The notes beneath the pieces were generated by a model that was given only the letters and a program-made list of their open reading frames with translations, had not been told where the DNA came from and did no database searches. 64,000 bases of DNA from an uncultured Alphaproteobacteria bacterium (GTDB lineage Bacteria; Pseudomonadota; Alphaproteobacteria; RF32; CAG-239). Numbering within the stretch: the stretch's first letter is position 1; the number at the start of each line of letters is the position of its first letter. Of this stretch, positions 32,579-41,507 are shown one piece after another. The translations under genes and the position numbers were made by a program. The DNA is taken from the NCBI GenBank assembly GCA_934273635.1, contig CAKQSV010000007.1:11600-75599 (forward strand). The letters run 5' to 3'.

Positions 32579-34173
32579 ATGTACAAATCCTGCGAAGTTG
32601 GTTTATGCTGTTTATTATCTTCGCTGATTTTTATGAAATTTTCCTTAAGATTAATCTTTATATTGCCGCTATAACCAACGTTGCTCAGTGTGGTTTTGAA
32701 AATGCGCATAATGTTGGCGCACAAGTCATCGCCAATGTCTTTTTGAGTGCGGATTATTAAGTCAAAACGGCGGTCTTTGGCAAACGAAAAGCCATCAAAC
32801 TGAAACTGCCCCAAACGGCTGAAATCGGTATCGACCACAAAACGGGTGCCGAATTTTTGCCGTTTTTCGGGCGTGTCGTCTTCATCTTCCGGATATTGCT
32901 TGACCGCCAAACGAATTTTATCCAAGCGATTTTCATAATAATAAGGAATCTCCACCACACGCCAACTCGGAGTTTGGCGATTGCTGTTTTGCACCGCGGT
33001 TTGCAGGTCTTCCAACACGGCTTTGCCCTGCGCGCCGCTGTTTTCCAGTTCTCGCGTCAGAGTTTCGCCCAGCCAGTGGCTGACATCGCCCTTAACTGCC
33101 GCCTTGTGAAACAGTGCCATATTTTGCAACATATTATCATCGGCGGATGGTAATTTTGCCAGTAGTTGCTTATATAAACGCGGTTGCTCGGTTTTTAAAC
33201 TTTGCACGGTCTGCAAAATTTTATCCAACGGAGAAACAGTGATCTGTCGCGAACGAACACCAACGTCGGTGATTTGCAGTTCAACCACCAGATTTTCAGG
33301 GAGTTGCAGCGGTTGTTCGGGAGCAATCTCGCCCAACAGACCGGTAAAAACCGTTTTATTTTGCGGCGTTTGCACGCTCTGCGCCGTTAGGGTCTGCCCG
33401 ACCAGCTCCGCCAACGAGGTTTGGAGTTGCTGTACCGCTGTCTCAATAATATTTGCGGTTTCGCTCGGCAAAGCGGTTGGCAAACGCGCGGCGGTTTGGC
33501 TGACAACCTCTGCCACTTTTGCCTGCAACGTGACGGTTGTGGCGGTCGGCTGAGACTGTGCGGTTGCGGTTACGGGCGTTGTGGTCGGCGACTGCGGTAA
33601 ATTCGGCAGAGATTTGACTTCCGTTTGCACCTCTACCCGAGCAAGCGCGCTTTGCAATGCGGTTTGCAAATTTGCGGGCAACGGCTGACGGGCAATATAA
33701 GGTTCGACCACCTGCGCCACGCTGACTTTGGGTAGTGTGATTTGCGACACATCGCTGGAAGAGCGAATAATCAGCGGCTGAATACTTGACATTGTCGGTT
33801 GTGACATGGCTTGGTTTTGCCGTGCTTGCACAAACTGCTTGGGCGGCAGATTATCAAGGCTTGTCAGTTGCAATTTCACCTCGCCGTTTTGCTGACCTAA
33901 GACCTTGGCTTCTATCGTCTGCGGGCGGGCATTTTGCAACGCCTGATGCTCAATTTTTAAGCTTTGCAACGGGAGCAAGACGGTTTTGCCCTCGCTGTCG
34001 GTCACGTTTAACAGATTGTCGTTCAAACTCAGGCTGAGCGACTGTCCGTTTTTGAGCGTGACACCCTGCTCTAAAAAATCGTTCAGGCTTAAGGTTGCTT
34101 TTAGCGTCTGCTCACCTTGGGGGCTGAGGTTAAGGTTGTTCATAACCGTGTTGAGCAGACTTTCCATATCCAT
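32575..34173 (-). CDS. FliK-like flagellar protein, second copy type
   Basis: The 532-residue protein has a long Gln/Thr/Pro/Ala-rich middle (for example SPTTTPVTATAQSQPTATTV) between a conserved N-terminal stretch and a structured C-terminal domain (KFGTRFVVDTDFSRLGQFQF, DLIIRTQKDIGDDL, then NIKINLKENFIKI). That layout resembles hook-length control proteins with a C-terminal export/regulatory domain, but the sequence is not close to the FliK at 46355 and the assignment is uncertain. It follows flhG by three bases and is coupled to the J-domain gene, so it belongs to the operon. A role in hook or rod length or in export switching is plausible but not shown. Confidence 0.6.
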   Translation of the reverse strand: MDMESLLNTVMNNLNLSPQGEQTLKATLSLNDFLEQGVTLKNGQSLSLSLNDNLLNVTDSEGKTVLLPLQSLKIEHQALQNARPQTIEAKVLGQQNGEVKLQLTSLDNLPPKQFVQARQNQAMSQPTMSSIQPLIIRSSSDVSQITLPKVSVAQVVEPYIARQPLPANLQTALQSALARVEVQTEVKSLPNLPQSPTTTPVTATAQSQPTATTVTLQAKVAEVVSQTAARLPTALPSETANIIETAVQQLQTSLAELVGQTLTAQSVQTPQNKTVFTGLLGEIAPEQPLQLPENLVVELQITDVGVRSRQITVSPLDKILQTVQSLKTEQPRLYKQLLAKLPSADDNMLQNMALFHKAAVKGDVSHWLGETLTRELENSGAQGKAVLEDLQTAVQNSNRQTPSWRVVEIPYYYENRLDKIRLAVKQYPEDEDDTPEKRQKFGTRFVVDTDFSRLGQFQFDGFSFAKDRRFDLIIRTQKDIGDDLCANIMRIFKTTLSNVGYSGNIKINLKENFIKISEDNKQHKPTSQDLYI

Positions 34174-34176
34174 ATT

Positions 34177-34986
34177 TTATGCCTCTGAAATTAATTTACG
34201 GGCAATAGCAATCACATCTTCCGCCGCCTCGGAAGTCGGGTAGCGACTAATAAGCGGCATTTGACTGCGGATGGCGTCACGCACACGGGTATCGCGGCGC
34301 ACCACCCCCAACAGCGGCGGTGAAATCTTTAAAAAATTGCGGCAGGCTTTGAGCATTGTCTCATAAGTGCGTTCGCCCTCGCGCACCGAGTTTGCCTGAT
34401 TAACCACAATGTTCAGCCGGCATTTGGGATACTGCATTGACATAATCTTAATAAAGGCGTAGGCATCAGTCAGCGAAGTGGGCTCGTCGGTGCAAACCAC
34501 GATAATTTCAGACGCAAGACTGGATAAAATGCGCACGGATTTTTCCACACCAGCGCCCATATCCAAAATCACCTTGTTGTACGCGTTTGCTAGCAATGAC
34601 AAGTCTTCTCCCAAAATTTGCAGGCGTCCAATCGGCATCGACGCCAAACCGGCCGAGCCGGAGCGACCGGCGATAATATCAAAATGGGTTTTATCACAAT
34701 GCGTTACAACCTGATTTAAGGTTTTAGTCTCGGCAATCACACTGCCCAAGTCGTCTTTGACCATTAATCCCAGTTGGATGTCCACATTTGCCAGTCCTAA
34801 ATCACCGTCAAACAACAAGGTCTTTTGTTTGAACCCGCTTAAGGCATGCGCCAACGTGATTGAAAACCACGTTTTGCCCACGCCGCCCTTGCCCGAGGCC
34901 ACGGCTATCATATTTTTGCCTTTGCGGCTGCTGTTGACGGGTTTTCCGCGCGGGACAATTTTTAACTCTTCTGCTGTGTCTTCCAT
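34177..34986 (-). CDS. flhG: MinD-like ATPase FlhG (FleN)
   Basis: The 269-residue protein is a ParA/MinD-type ATPase that, with FlhF, sets flagellar number and position. The deviant Walker A SGKGGVGKTWFS, the LLFDGDLGLANVDIQLG segment and the switch region VILDMGAGVEKSVRILSS are all present. Unlike classical MinD no C-terminal membrane-targeting helix is obvious. It begins 15 bases after flhF, as in many flagellar operons. Overlap with the following FliK-like gene is nil, with a three-base gap. Confidence 0.9.
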   Translation of the reverse strand: MEDTAEELKIVPRGKPVNSSRKGKNMIAVASGKGGVGKTWFSITLAHALSGFKQKTLLFDGDLGLANVDIQLGLMVKDDLGSVIAETKTLNQVVTHCDKTHFDIIAGRSGSAGLASMPIGRLQILGEDLSLLANAYNKVILDMGAGVEKSVRILSSLASEIIVVCTDEPTSLTDAYAFIKIMSMQYPKCRLNIVVNQANSVREGERTYETMLKACRNFLKISPPLLGVVRRDTRVRDAIRSQMPLISRYPTSEAAEDVIAIARKLISEA

Positions 34987-35001
34987 TGTTGTTACCTTTC
35001 G

Positions 35002-35958
35002 TTAATCCGTCAAAATCAGGCGCGCCAACGACGCCGGTGTAATTTCTGCCAAGCCCTTGGCTATGTTGGAGCTGACACTGCCGGCGCAAAAGCCCAAGCG
35101 ATTGCAATACGCGCCGGAAATAATCGCCCCGATACGGCGGGTCATATCCAAACGGGTGGGCAAAATCAGGCGGGCACCGAGACGGCAAAAAATTTCGGCG
35201 GTTTCAACCGTTTCAAAGGTATTGCGTCCGGCGTCCTGCACCAAAATTTTATCGGCTTTCAACGTATCTATCAAATCGGCTATATTATTGACTTCGGCTT
35301 CCACATAAGGGTTTATCCCTGGGGTATCTATTAACAACATCTGATATTTTTCAGCTCCGGCACGGGTGCAGTCAAACAGTTCTCTCGCGCTTTTGCAAAA
35401 ATAAAAATCCGTATGCAGAATTTTGGCAAAAGCCTCAAGTTGACTATTAGCACCGGCGCGGACATTATCCGTGCTGATAATGCAGGCGGAAATGTTTTTG
35501 ATTTTTGCCTGCGTGGCAATTTTGGCAATCACCGTCGACTTGCCGCACCCCGGCGCGCCCATAAAAATTTTGCTCGGCATACCGTTGTCAAACAGCGATT
35601 CAAACTGATACATTTGTTGAAAAGTTTGCGCCAAAAGTTTTTGATTGTCAGCAATGCCGGTTTTAAGATTATTTTGACGAGAAAGCGCTAAAATCTGCCC
35701 CGAAATATCGGCTAAAACATCGTGATATTCCAGACTCTCGCGGATTTGCACATCATCATAAATTTGCAATCCGGGGGCGACCTCCAAGTTATCATTTGCG
35801 TCAAAGTCTATATTTTGCGGCGCTTCAATCGCCGCGGTCACCTGCACACCGCCGGCAACCGTCTCGGTCGAGATGATGACGGCGTCATCTCCGAGTTCGG
35901 CACGAATCATCGCCATAGCCTGCGTGGTGTTGGGAGCGGTAAAATGTTTGATTTTCAT
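35002..35958 (-). CDS. flhF: Signal-recognition-particle-like GTPase FlhF
   Basis: The 318-residue protein is an SRP-type GTPase that places flagella at the pole. The N-terminus KIKHFTAPNTTQAMAMIRAELGDDAVIIST is the FlhF signature; the P-loop GAPGCGKSTVIAKIATQAK and LLIDTPGINPY follow. The GTPase specificity region reads ILPTRLDMTRRIGA, where the conserved Asp is kept. It is shorter than many FlhF proteins because the acidic linker is small. AGGAG lies six bases before the start. It sits directly behind flhA and before flhG. Confidence 0.94.
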   Translation of the reverse strand: MKIKHFTAPNTTQAMAMIRAELGDDAVIISTETVAGGVQVTAAIEAPQNIDFDANDNLEVAPGLQIYDDVQIRESLEYHDVLADISGQILALSRQNNLKTGIADNQKLLAQTFQQMYQFESLFDNGMPSKIFMGAPGCGKSTVIAKIATQAKIKNISACIISTDNVRAGANSQLEAFAKILHTDFYFCKSARELFDCTRAGAEKYQMLLIDTPGINPYVEAEVNNIADLIDTLKADKILVQDAGRNTFETVETAEIFCRLGARLILPTRLDMTRRIGAIISGAYCNRLGFCAGSVSSNIAKGLAEITPASLARLILTD

Positions 35959-35967
35959 TTGCTACTC

Positions 35968-38082
35968 CTAAATTTGGGCAATGGTCTTAATTTTGGCCTT
36001 GGGGTGAATTTCATTTTGTGACATAACCACCGTCATGGGGCGGAAACGCTCAATAATCGAGCGCACAAACGGACGAATATTCGGACTGGTCAACAGCACA
36101 CCGGACTGTCCTTTCATTGCCAGATCATCCATCACGGTTCTGACCTTGGCAATAAAGCTTTGCAGTGCCGTCGGCGCCATCGCCAGTTGGCGGTCATCGC
36201 CTTCTCCGACTATCGCCTCGGCAAACGCGTGTTCCCACTCCGGCGACAGGGTTATCAGCGGAATAATGCCAAGCTCGTTCGCATTAACATTTGACAGCTG
36301 ACGAGCCAAACGCGCGCGCACATGCTCGGTTATCAACATCAGGCTACGGGTTGAAGACACCGCCTCGGAAATGCCCTCCAAAATGGTGGGTAAATCGCGG
36401 ATAGAAACACGCTCTTGCAGCAAATTTTGCAAAATGCGTTGCAACGCGCCAAGGCTGATTTTGTTGGGAATAAGCTCTTTGACGAGTTTTTGGTGCTCTT
36501 TATCCATTTCATCAAGCAGTTTTTGGGTCTCGGCATAAGACAGCAACTCGGGCATATTATCCTTTACCAACTCCGTAATATGGGTGGTGATGACCGTGGC
36601 GGGATCTACCACCGTATAACCGCGGAACATCGCCTCCTCACGATAGGACTGGTCAACCCACATAGCTTTCAGCCCGAACGTCGGCTCAATGGTGTTTTCT
36701 CCAGGGAGGGTTATCGGGTCGCCGCGCGGATCCATAACCAACAGTTGCGACGGGCGAATCTCGCCTTTGCCGGAGCGAACCTCTTTGATATAAATATTAT
36801 ACTCGTTCGCCTCAAGCTGCATATTATCCTGAATACGAATCGAAGGCATAACAAAACCGAGTTCCGCCGCCAACGCACGGCGCAGAGCTTTGATTTGGTC
36901 GGTGAGTTTTTTGTTGCTCTCTTCATTAATCATCGGCAGCAAGCCATAGCCGATTTCAAGCCGGATAAGGTCGATATGCAACACACTGGAAATCGGCTCT
37001 TCCGCCTTGGCAACAGCGCCGGCTTTTTGCTCTTTTTCCATAACCGCCTGTTCCTGCTGTTTGGCGATTTTGTGTTGTTTGTTCAAATAATAAGCGGTCG
37101 CCGCCGTCAACGCCGAGAGCAAAAAGAACGGGATTGCCGGTGTTCCGGGGAGGATGCCCAACGCCGCCGCCATAGCCGAGCTCATACCCAACGCTTTAGG
37201 ATAGTTGCCGATTTGGGTGAACAGCACTTTGTCGGCCGAGGCCGTCATACCGGCTTTGGATACCAAAATACCGGCGGCAACAGAAATAATCAGCGCCGGC
37301 ACTTGAGACACCAGACCATCACCGACGGTCAATCGGGTATAAGTTTCTCCGGCGGCAGAAAAACTCATGTGGTTTTGCACCATACCGATAATAATACCCG
37401 CCACAATGTTGATAAACGTAATAATCAAGCCGGCAATGGCGTCTCCACGCACAAATTTGGACGCACCGTCCATTGCGCCGTAGAACGAGCTCTCTTTGGC
37501 CAATTCTTCGCGACGAGCGCGGGCTTGATCCTCATTAATCAAACCGGAAGACAAGTCGGCATCAATCGCCATTTGCTTGCCGGGCATGGCGTCCAAGGCA
37601 AAACGAGCGGCGACTTCGGCAATACGCCCCGAACCTTTGGTGATGACTACGAAGTTGACAATGACCAAAATGGCAAACACAATCACACCGATGACAAAGC
37701 TATTGCCCATAATAAAGCCGCCAAACGCCGCGATAACCTCACCAGCGGCATTAGCCCCAAGATAGCCCTTGGAGAGAATTAAACGCGTGGAGGCCAGATT
37801 TAGCGATAGTCGATACAGCGTGGCTATCAGCAAAACCAAGGGGAACGCGCTGAACTCTATCGGTTTTTCAATGAATATGGCGGTCATCAAAATCAGGCAC
37901 GACATGGTAATTGACAGCGCCAAAGACACGTCAAGCAGCCACGAGGGCATGGGCATAATCAAAATGACCAGAATCAGGATAATGCCGACCGCAAACAGCA
38001 AATCGCCGCGTTTGGCGGCGTTGAGCAGCATGTCTTTAAATGACGAGCCTCCTGACGAGGTGATGTTGTTTTTATCTGCCAT
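35968..38082 (-). CDS. flhA: Flagellar export-gate protein FlhA
   Basis: The 704-residue protein is the large export-gate subunit of the flagellar type III secretion system. About eight N-terminal membrane helices (for example VGIILILVILIMPMPSWLLD and LVLLIATLYRLSLNLASTRL) contain the FHIPEP-like signature, here GSGRIAEVAARFALDAMPGKQ. The C-terminal cytoplasmic domain holds IRLEIGYGLLPMINEE and LQNLLQERVSIRDLPTILE. Length is usual. It lies between flbD and flhF; the flhB, fliP, fliQ and fliR partners are not in this window. Confidence 0.97.
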   Translation of the reverse strand: MADKNNITSSGGSSFKDMLLNAAKRGDLLFAVGIILILVILIMPMPSWLLDVSLALSITMSCLILMTAIFIEKPIEFSAFPLVLLIATLYRLSLNLASTRLILSKGYLGANAAGEVIAAFGGFIMGNSFVIGVIVFAILVIVNFVVITKGSGRIAEVAARFALDAMPGKQMAIDADLSSGLINEDQARARREELAKESSFYGAMDGASKFVRGDAIAGLIITFINIVAGIIIGMVQNHMSFSAAGETYTRLTVGDGLVSQVPALIISVAAGILVSKAGMTASADKVLFTQIGNYPKALGMSSAMAAALGILPGTPAIPFFLLSALTAATAYYLNKQHKIAKQQEQAVMEKEQKAGAVAKAEEPISSVLHIDLIRLEIGYGLLPMINEESNKKLTDQIKALRRALAAELGFVMPSIRIQDNMQLEANEYNIYIKEVRSGKGEIRPSQLLVMDPRGDPITLPGENTIEPTFGLKAMWVDQSYREEAMFRGYTVVDPATVITTHITELVKDNMPELLSYAETQKLLDEMDKEHQKLVKELIPNKISLGALQRILQNLLQERVSIRDLPTILEGISEAVSSTRSLMLITEHVRARLARQLSNVNANELGIIPLITLSPEWEHAFAEAIVGEGDDRQLAMAPTALQSFIAKVRTVMDDLAMKGQSGVLLTSPNIRPFVRSIIERFRPMTVVMSQNEIHPKAKIKTIAQI

Positions 38083-38087
38083 CTTCC

Positions 38088-39398
38088 CTAAATATCCAGA
38101 CCTTCATCCTGATACTGTTTAAGTTTGTTGCGAAGTGTGCGAATTGAAATTCCCAAAATATTGGCGGCAATCGTGCGGTTGCCCATCGTGTGTTTGAGCG
38201 TGTCGATAATCAGATTGCGCTCCATATTCGCCAACGTATTGCCCACAAACTCACCGCCACTCATCACCTCGCCCTCGGGAGCGGGGTTGACCACCGCGCT
38301 GATGTCATCCAAAATCACGGCATCGGCGGAAATTTCATCTCCGGTACTGAGCAAAACCGCGCGGTGAATTGTGTTTTCAAGCTCACGCACATTTCCCGGC
38401 CAACGATAATTCATCAACTTGGCTTCAGCCTCTTTACTGACGGGTTTGAGCGGAATATCGTTCAGCTCGGAATATTTTTTAACAAAGTGTTTGGTCAAGA
38501 CCATAACATCATCCATACGGTCGCGCAAAGGCGGAATATTAATATTTACCACGTTCAGACGATAGTACAAGTCTTGTCGAAAAGTGCCGTTTTTGACCGC
38601 CTCGTCAAGATTGCGGTTGGAGGTGGCGATAATGCGGGTATTGACTTTTATCGGGCTTTTACCGCCGATACGGTCAATTTCTTTCTCTTGAATCGCGCGC
38701 AGGAGCTTGGCCTGAATTTTAATATCCATCTCGGAAATTTCATCAAGCAAAAGCGTGCCGTCAGAGGCTTCTTCAAACTTGCCGATACGACGGGCAACCG
38801 CTCCGGTAAACGCCCCTTTCTCATAACCGAAAAGCTCTGATTCCAACAAAGTTTCCGGAATAGCGGCGCAGTTGACGGCAACAAATTTTTTGTTGGCACG
38901 TTTGGAGTTGTCATGCACAAAGCGCGAAAAAATCTCCTTACCGGTTCCGGACTCGCCGGTGAGCAAAATATTCGCCTCGGACGGGGCAACCTGCTTGGCC
39001 ATTTTGAGCACGGCCTCGGTCTTTTTATCACCATAAATCAGCGCGTGATTCTCACGGGTGGCGGCGGCTAAAACCGCACCAATCAGCTCGGCATCAGGCG
39101 GCAGAGGAATATATTCTTTGGCGCCGGCCTTAATCGCCTTCACCGCCAAAGTCGAATCATTGGCCACGCCGCAAGCCACAACAGTAACATTAATCCGTTC
39201 CTGCTCCAGTGACGAGATAAATTTATAAACATCAAGTTTAACATCTATCATCACCAGTTCGACCGATTTGCCGCCGCGCAAAATCTCAAGTCCGCTTTCA
39301 ACCGTGTCGGCAAGCGTTACCTGTCCGCCCTGTTGAACGGCAATTTTGCTCGCGGCGCCTATCTGCCCGTTTAATGTTCCTACTATCAGCAGCTCCAT
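38088..39398 (-). CDS. flbD: Sigma-54-dependent flagellar transcription activator FlbD
   Basis: The 436-residue protein has a degenerate receiver domain (residues 1-115), an AAA+ sigma-54-interacting domain and a Fis-type HTH at the C-terminus. The AAA+ part shows TGESGTGKEIFSRFVH (Walker A), ELFGYEKGAFTGAVARR with the sigma-54-contacting GAFTGA loop, and LLLDEISEMDIKIQAKL. The HTH is NRTIAANILGISIRTLRNKL. The receiver lacks the acidic pair expected after its first strand (it reads LIVGTLNG), in keeping with FlbD proteins that are not controlled by ordinary aspartyl phosphorylation. It lies in the operon it helps to regulate, and a sigma-54 promoter is found in front of fliK at 47979. Confidence 0.93.
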   Translation of the reverse strand: MELLIVGTLNGQIGAASKIAVQQGGQVTLADTVESGLEILRGGKSVELVMIDVKLDVYKFISSLEQERINVTVVACGVANDSTLAVKAIKAGAKEYIPLPPDAELIGAVLAAATRENHALIYGDKKTEAVLKMAKQVAPSEANILLTGESGTGKEIFSRFVHDNSKRANKKFVAVNCAAIPETLLESELFGYEKGAFTGAVARRIGKFEEASDGTLLLDEISEMDIKIQAKLLRAIQEKEIDRIGGKSPIKVNTRIIATSNRNLDEAVKNGTFRQDLYYRLNVVNINIPPLRDRMDDVMVLTKHFVKKYSELNDIPLKPVSKEAEAKLMNYRWPGNVRELENTIHRAVLLSTGDEISADAVILDDISAVVNPAPEGEVMSGGEFVGNTLANMERNLIIDTLKHTMGNRTIAANILGISIRTLRNKLKQYQDEGLDI

Positions 39399-39412
39399 TT
39401 AAGTCCTCGTAC

Positions 39413-39769
39413 CTATTTGGCAGGCATTTTGACAATCTCGGTCATGGTAATACCGAGTTTGTCATCAACCACCACAACTTCACCGCGGGCAACCAGATTG
39501 TTGTTGACATAAATATCAATCGCCTCGCCCACTTTTTTATCAAGTTCGATTATCGTGCCTTTATTAATTTTCAATAGTTGGCTGACCTTAATGCGGGTTT
39601 TACCCAATATCGCCGAAACCTTAACCGGAATATCATAGACGGCCTCCAAATCGCTGGCGGAGTTGGGAATATCAAAATTATCCAAACCGCTTTCTTTTTT
39701 GAGAATCGGCTCTTCTTCGCTATTGTTATTCTCGTTCATTTCATCAAGTTCTAAATTATCACTCATCAC
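39413..39769 (-). CDS. fliN: Flagellar motor switch protein FliN
   Basis: The 118-residue protein is FliN, a component of the cytoplasmic C-ring used for switching and export. The C-terminal SpoA domain is clear: YDIPVKVSAILGKTRIKVSQ, then GTIIELDKKVGEAIDIYVNN and VARGEVVVVDDKLGI. The N-terminal 45 residues are acidic and disordered. It lies between fliH and flbD; fliM is not next to it. Confidence 0.94.
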   Translation of the reverse strand: MMSDNLELDEMNENNNSEEEPILKKESGLDNFDIPNSASDLEAVYDIPVKVSAILGKTRIKVSQLLKINKGTIIELDKKVGEAIDIYVNNNLVARGEVVVVDDKLGITMTEIVKMPAK

Positions 39770-39782
39770 AATCTCCGCTGTG

Positions 39783-40460
39783 TTATTGTTTATCCAGCAT
39801 TTGTTCTACTTGTTCCAGTTGTTGACACGGGGTATATTCCACACCGCCGTTGTCCCACTCCACACGGCACGAGCAACGCTCCAATCCGCTGTCTTTATGG
39901 ATGGCGATTTTGCCCTCAAAGTCATTACTGTTCGCCAACTTAATAATACTTTCCTGAACGTATGATATAATATCAGGATTAATATAGAAAGACAATTTTG
40001 CATTATGTTTAAAATTGTTGAAATTGTCTTGCAAAAACTTATCAACCAGAGCGGCGGCGTTTTCCTCCAACAAAGACGGAACCAATGTGGTCAGCGCCTG
40101 TTTTAAGATTTGCACCGCTTCGTGCTCGCGGGTTTTATCACTCTCATCAGCATGCGCCAAAAGCACCGTTAATTTTTGCGAAATGTCCGCCAACAAAGAA
40201 TTGGTCTCGGCGGCAATATCCTGACGAGCGCTGTTATAGCCTTTTTCATAACCGTCTTGCGCGGCGGCGGAAACTTTTGCGTCAAGCTCTTCTTGAGAAA
40301 AAGTCGGCACCACCGGCTCAGGCACAACCTCAACCTGCGGCGTTTGCTCTTCTGCTGTCTCGGGCTCCTCCTCAACAATATCAGGCAGAGGCTCGGGCAA
40401 TTTGGTATCACAACCGCCGACCACAAAATTATCAAACAAAAATTTTTTTAACTCTGCCAT
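39783..40460 (-). CDS. fliH: Flagellar assembly protein FliH
   Basis: The 225-residue protein fits FliH, the regulator of the export ATPase FliI. An acidic, Pro-rich N-terminus (PDIVEEEPETAEEQTPQVEV) is followed by an Ala/Glu-rich coiled-coil region (EELDAKVSAAAQDGYEKGY, the GxxxG-like spacing) and a C-terminal domain with LSFYINPDIISYVQESIIK and CSCRVEWDNGGVEYTP. Identification rests on layout and operon place after fliG. Confidence 0.82.
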   Translation of the reverse strand: MAELKKFLFDNFVVGGCDTKLPEPLPDIVEEEPETAEEQTPQVEVVPEPVVPTFSQEELDAKVSAAAQDGYEKGYNSARQDIAAETNSLLADISQKLTVLLAHADESDKTREHEAVQILKQALTTLVPSLLEENAAALVDKFLQDNFNNFKHNAKLSFYINPDIISYVQESIIKLANSNDFEGKIAIHKDSGLERCSCRVEWDNGGVEYTPCQQLEQVEQMLDKQ

Positions 40461-40469
40461 AAAACCGCC

Positions 40470-41492
40470 CTAGTATACCAATTCGTCACTCTCTTTGCCC
40501 TCGCTGATGACGATTTCGTTAGTAGCCGCCAAATCTTTTGCCACGCCGACAACATACTGCTGAGCCTCTTCAACCTCACGCAATCTGACCGGTCCCATGG
40601 CCTCCATATCTTCTTTGAGAATCTTACCGGCACGGGTAGACATATTGCTGAAGAACAGCTCTTTAATGCTTTCGGAAGCGCCTTTGAGGGCTGTTGCCAG
40701 TTTGTCTTTATCAACATTGCGCAACAAAACTTGAATACCTTGTGCGTCAATACGCATAAGGTCTTCAAACGTAAACATCAAAGACTTAATGCGGTCGGCA
40801 GATTCACGGTTGCGCTCTTCCAACGCCTCCATAAAGCGACCTTCGGTGTTGCGGTCAAGAGAGTTGAAGATTTCGGCAATCAGCTCGTGAGAATCGCGGC
40901 GCGTTGATTTTGACAAGTTACTCATAAACTCTTTGCGCAAAGTTTTTTCCAAGCCGTCCAAAACCTCTTTCTGCACGGCGTCCATGCGCAGCATACGCAT
41001 AATAATTTCCATCGCAAAGTTCTCAGGCAACAGGGCGATAACTTTTGCCGCGTGCTCGGCTTTGATTTTGGAAAGAATAACGGCAATGGTTTGCGGATAT
41101 TCGTTTTTGAGGTAGTTGGCCAAAACGTGCTCGTTCACGTTGCCCAATTTATCCCACATGGTACGACCCGCCGGTCCGCGGATTTCTTCCATAATCGAAG
41201 ACACGCGGTCTTTATCCAATGCTTTGGCAAGCAAACGTTCCGTACTCTCGTAAGAACCGATAAGATTGCCGGTGCTGGAGGCTTTATCAATAAACTCCTG
41301 CATGATTTTTTCCACCACCTCGGAGTTGACCTTGCCCAAACTAGCCATAATCACCGACAGCTCTTTGATTTCCTCATCATCCATTTTAGAAAAAACCGCC
41401 GACGACTTTTCCTCATCCAACGACAACATCAAAATCGCCGCTTTCTGCTGACCGGATAATAAACTGTAATCATCAATCACATTTTGTTTCAT
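40470..41492 (-). CDS. fliG: Flagellar motor switch protein FliG
   Basis: The 340-residue protein is the rotor torque component FliG. N-terminal, middle and C-terminal domains are visible: QKAAILMLSLDEEKSSAVFS, YPQTIAVILSKIKAEHAAKV (EHPQT-like motif), and MFTFEDLMRIDAQGIQVLLR in the charged torque helix region. Length is normal. It follows fliF by 15 bases and precedes fliH by nine, giving the order fliF-fliG-fliH. Confidence 0.97.
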   Translation of the reverse strand: MKQNVIDDYSLLSGQQKAAILMLSLDEEKSSAVFSKMDDEEIKELSVIMASLGKVNSEVVEKIMQEFIDKASSTGNLIGSYESTERLLAKALDKDRVSSIMEEIRGPAGRTMWDKLGNVNEHVLANYLKNEYPQTIAVILSKIKAEHAAKVIALLPENFAMEIIMRMLRMDAVQKEVLDGLEKTLRKEFMSNLSKSTRRDSHELIAEIFNSLDRNTEGRFMEALEERNRESADRIKSLMFTFEDLMRIDAQGIQVLLRNVDKDKLATALKGASESIKELFFSNMSTRAGKILKEDMEAMGPVRLREVEEAQQYVVGVAKDLAATNEIVISEGKESDELVY

Positions 41493-41507
41493 CTGCTACC
41501 GCCTGCC

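Noticed and set aside
36415..37782. 455-residue open frame opposite flhA
   Set aside because: It is fully antisense to a well-conserved gene; residue composition (His, Arg, Asn-rich) is the mirror of flhA codon use. No ribosome site or conserved motif.
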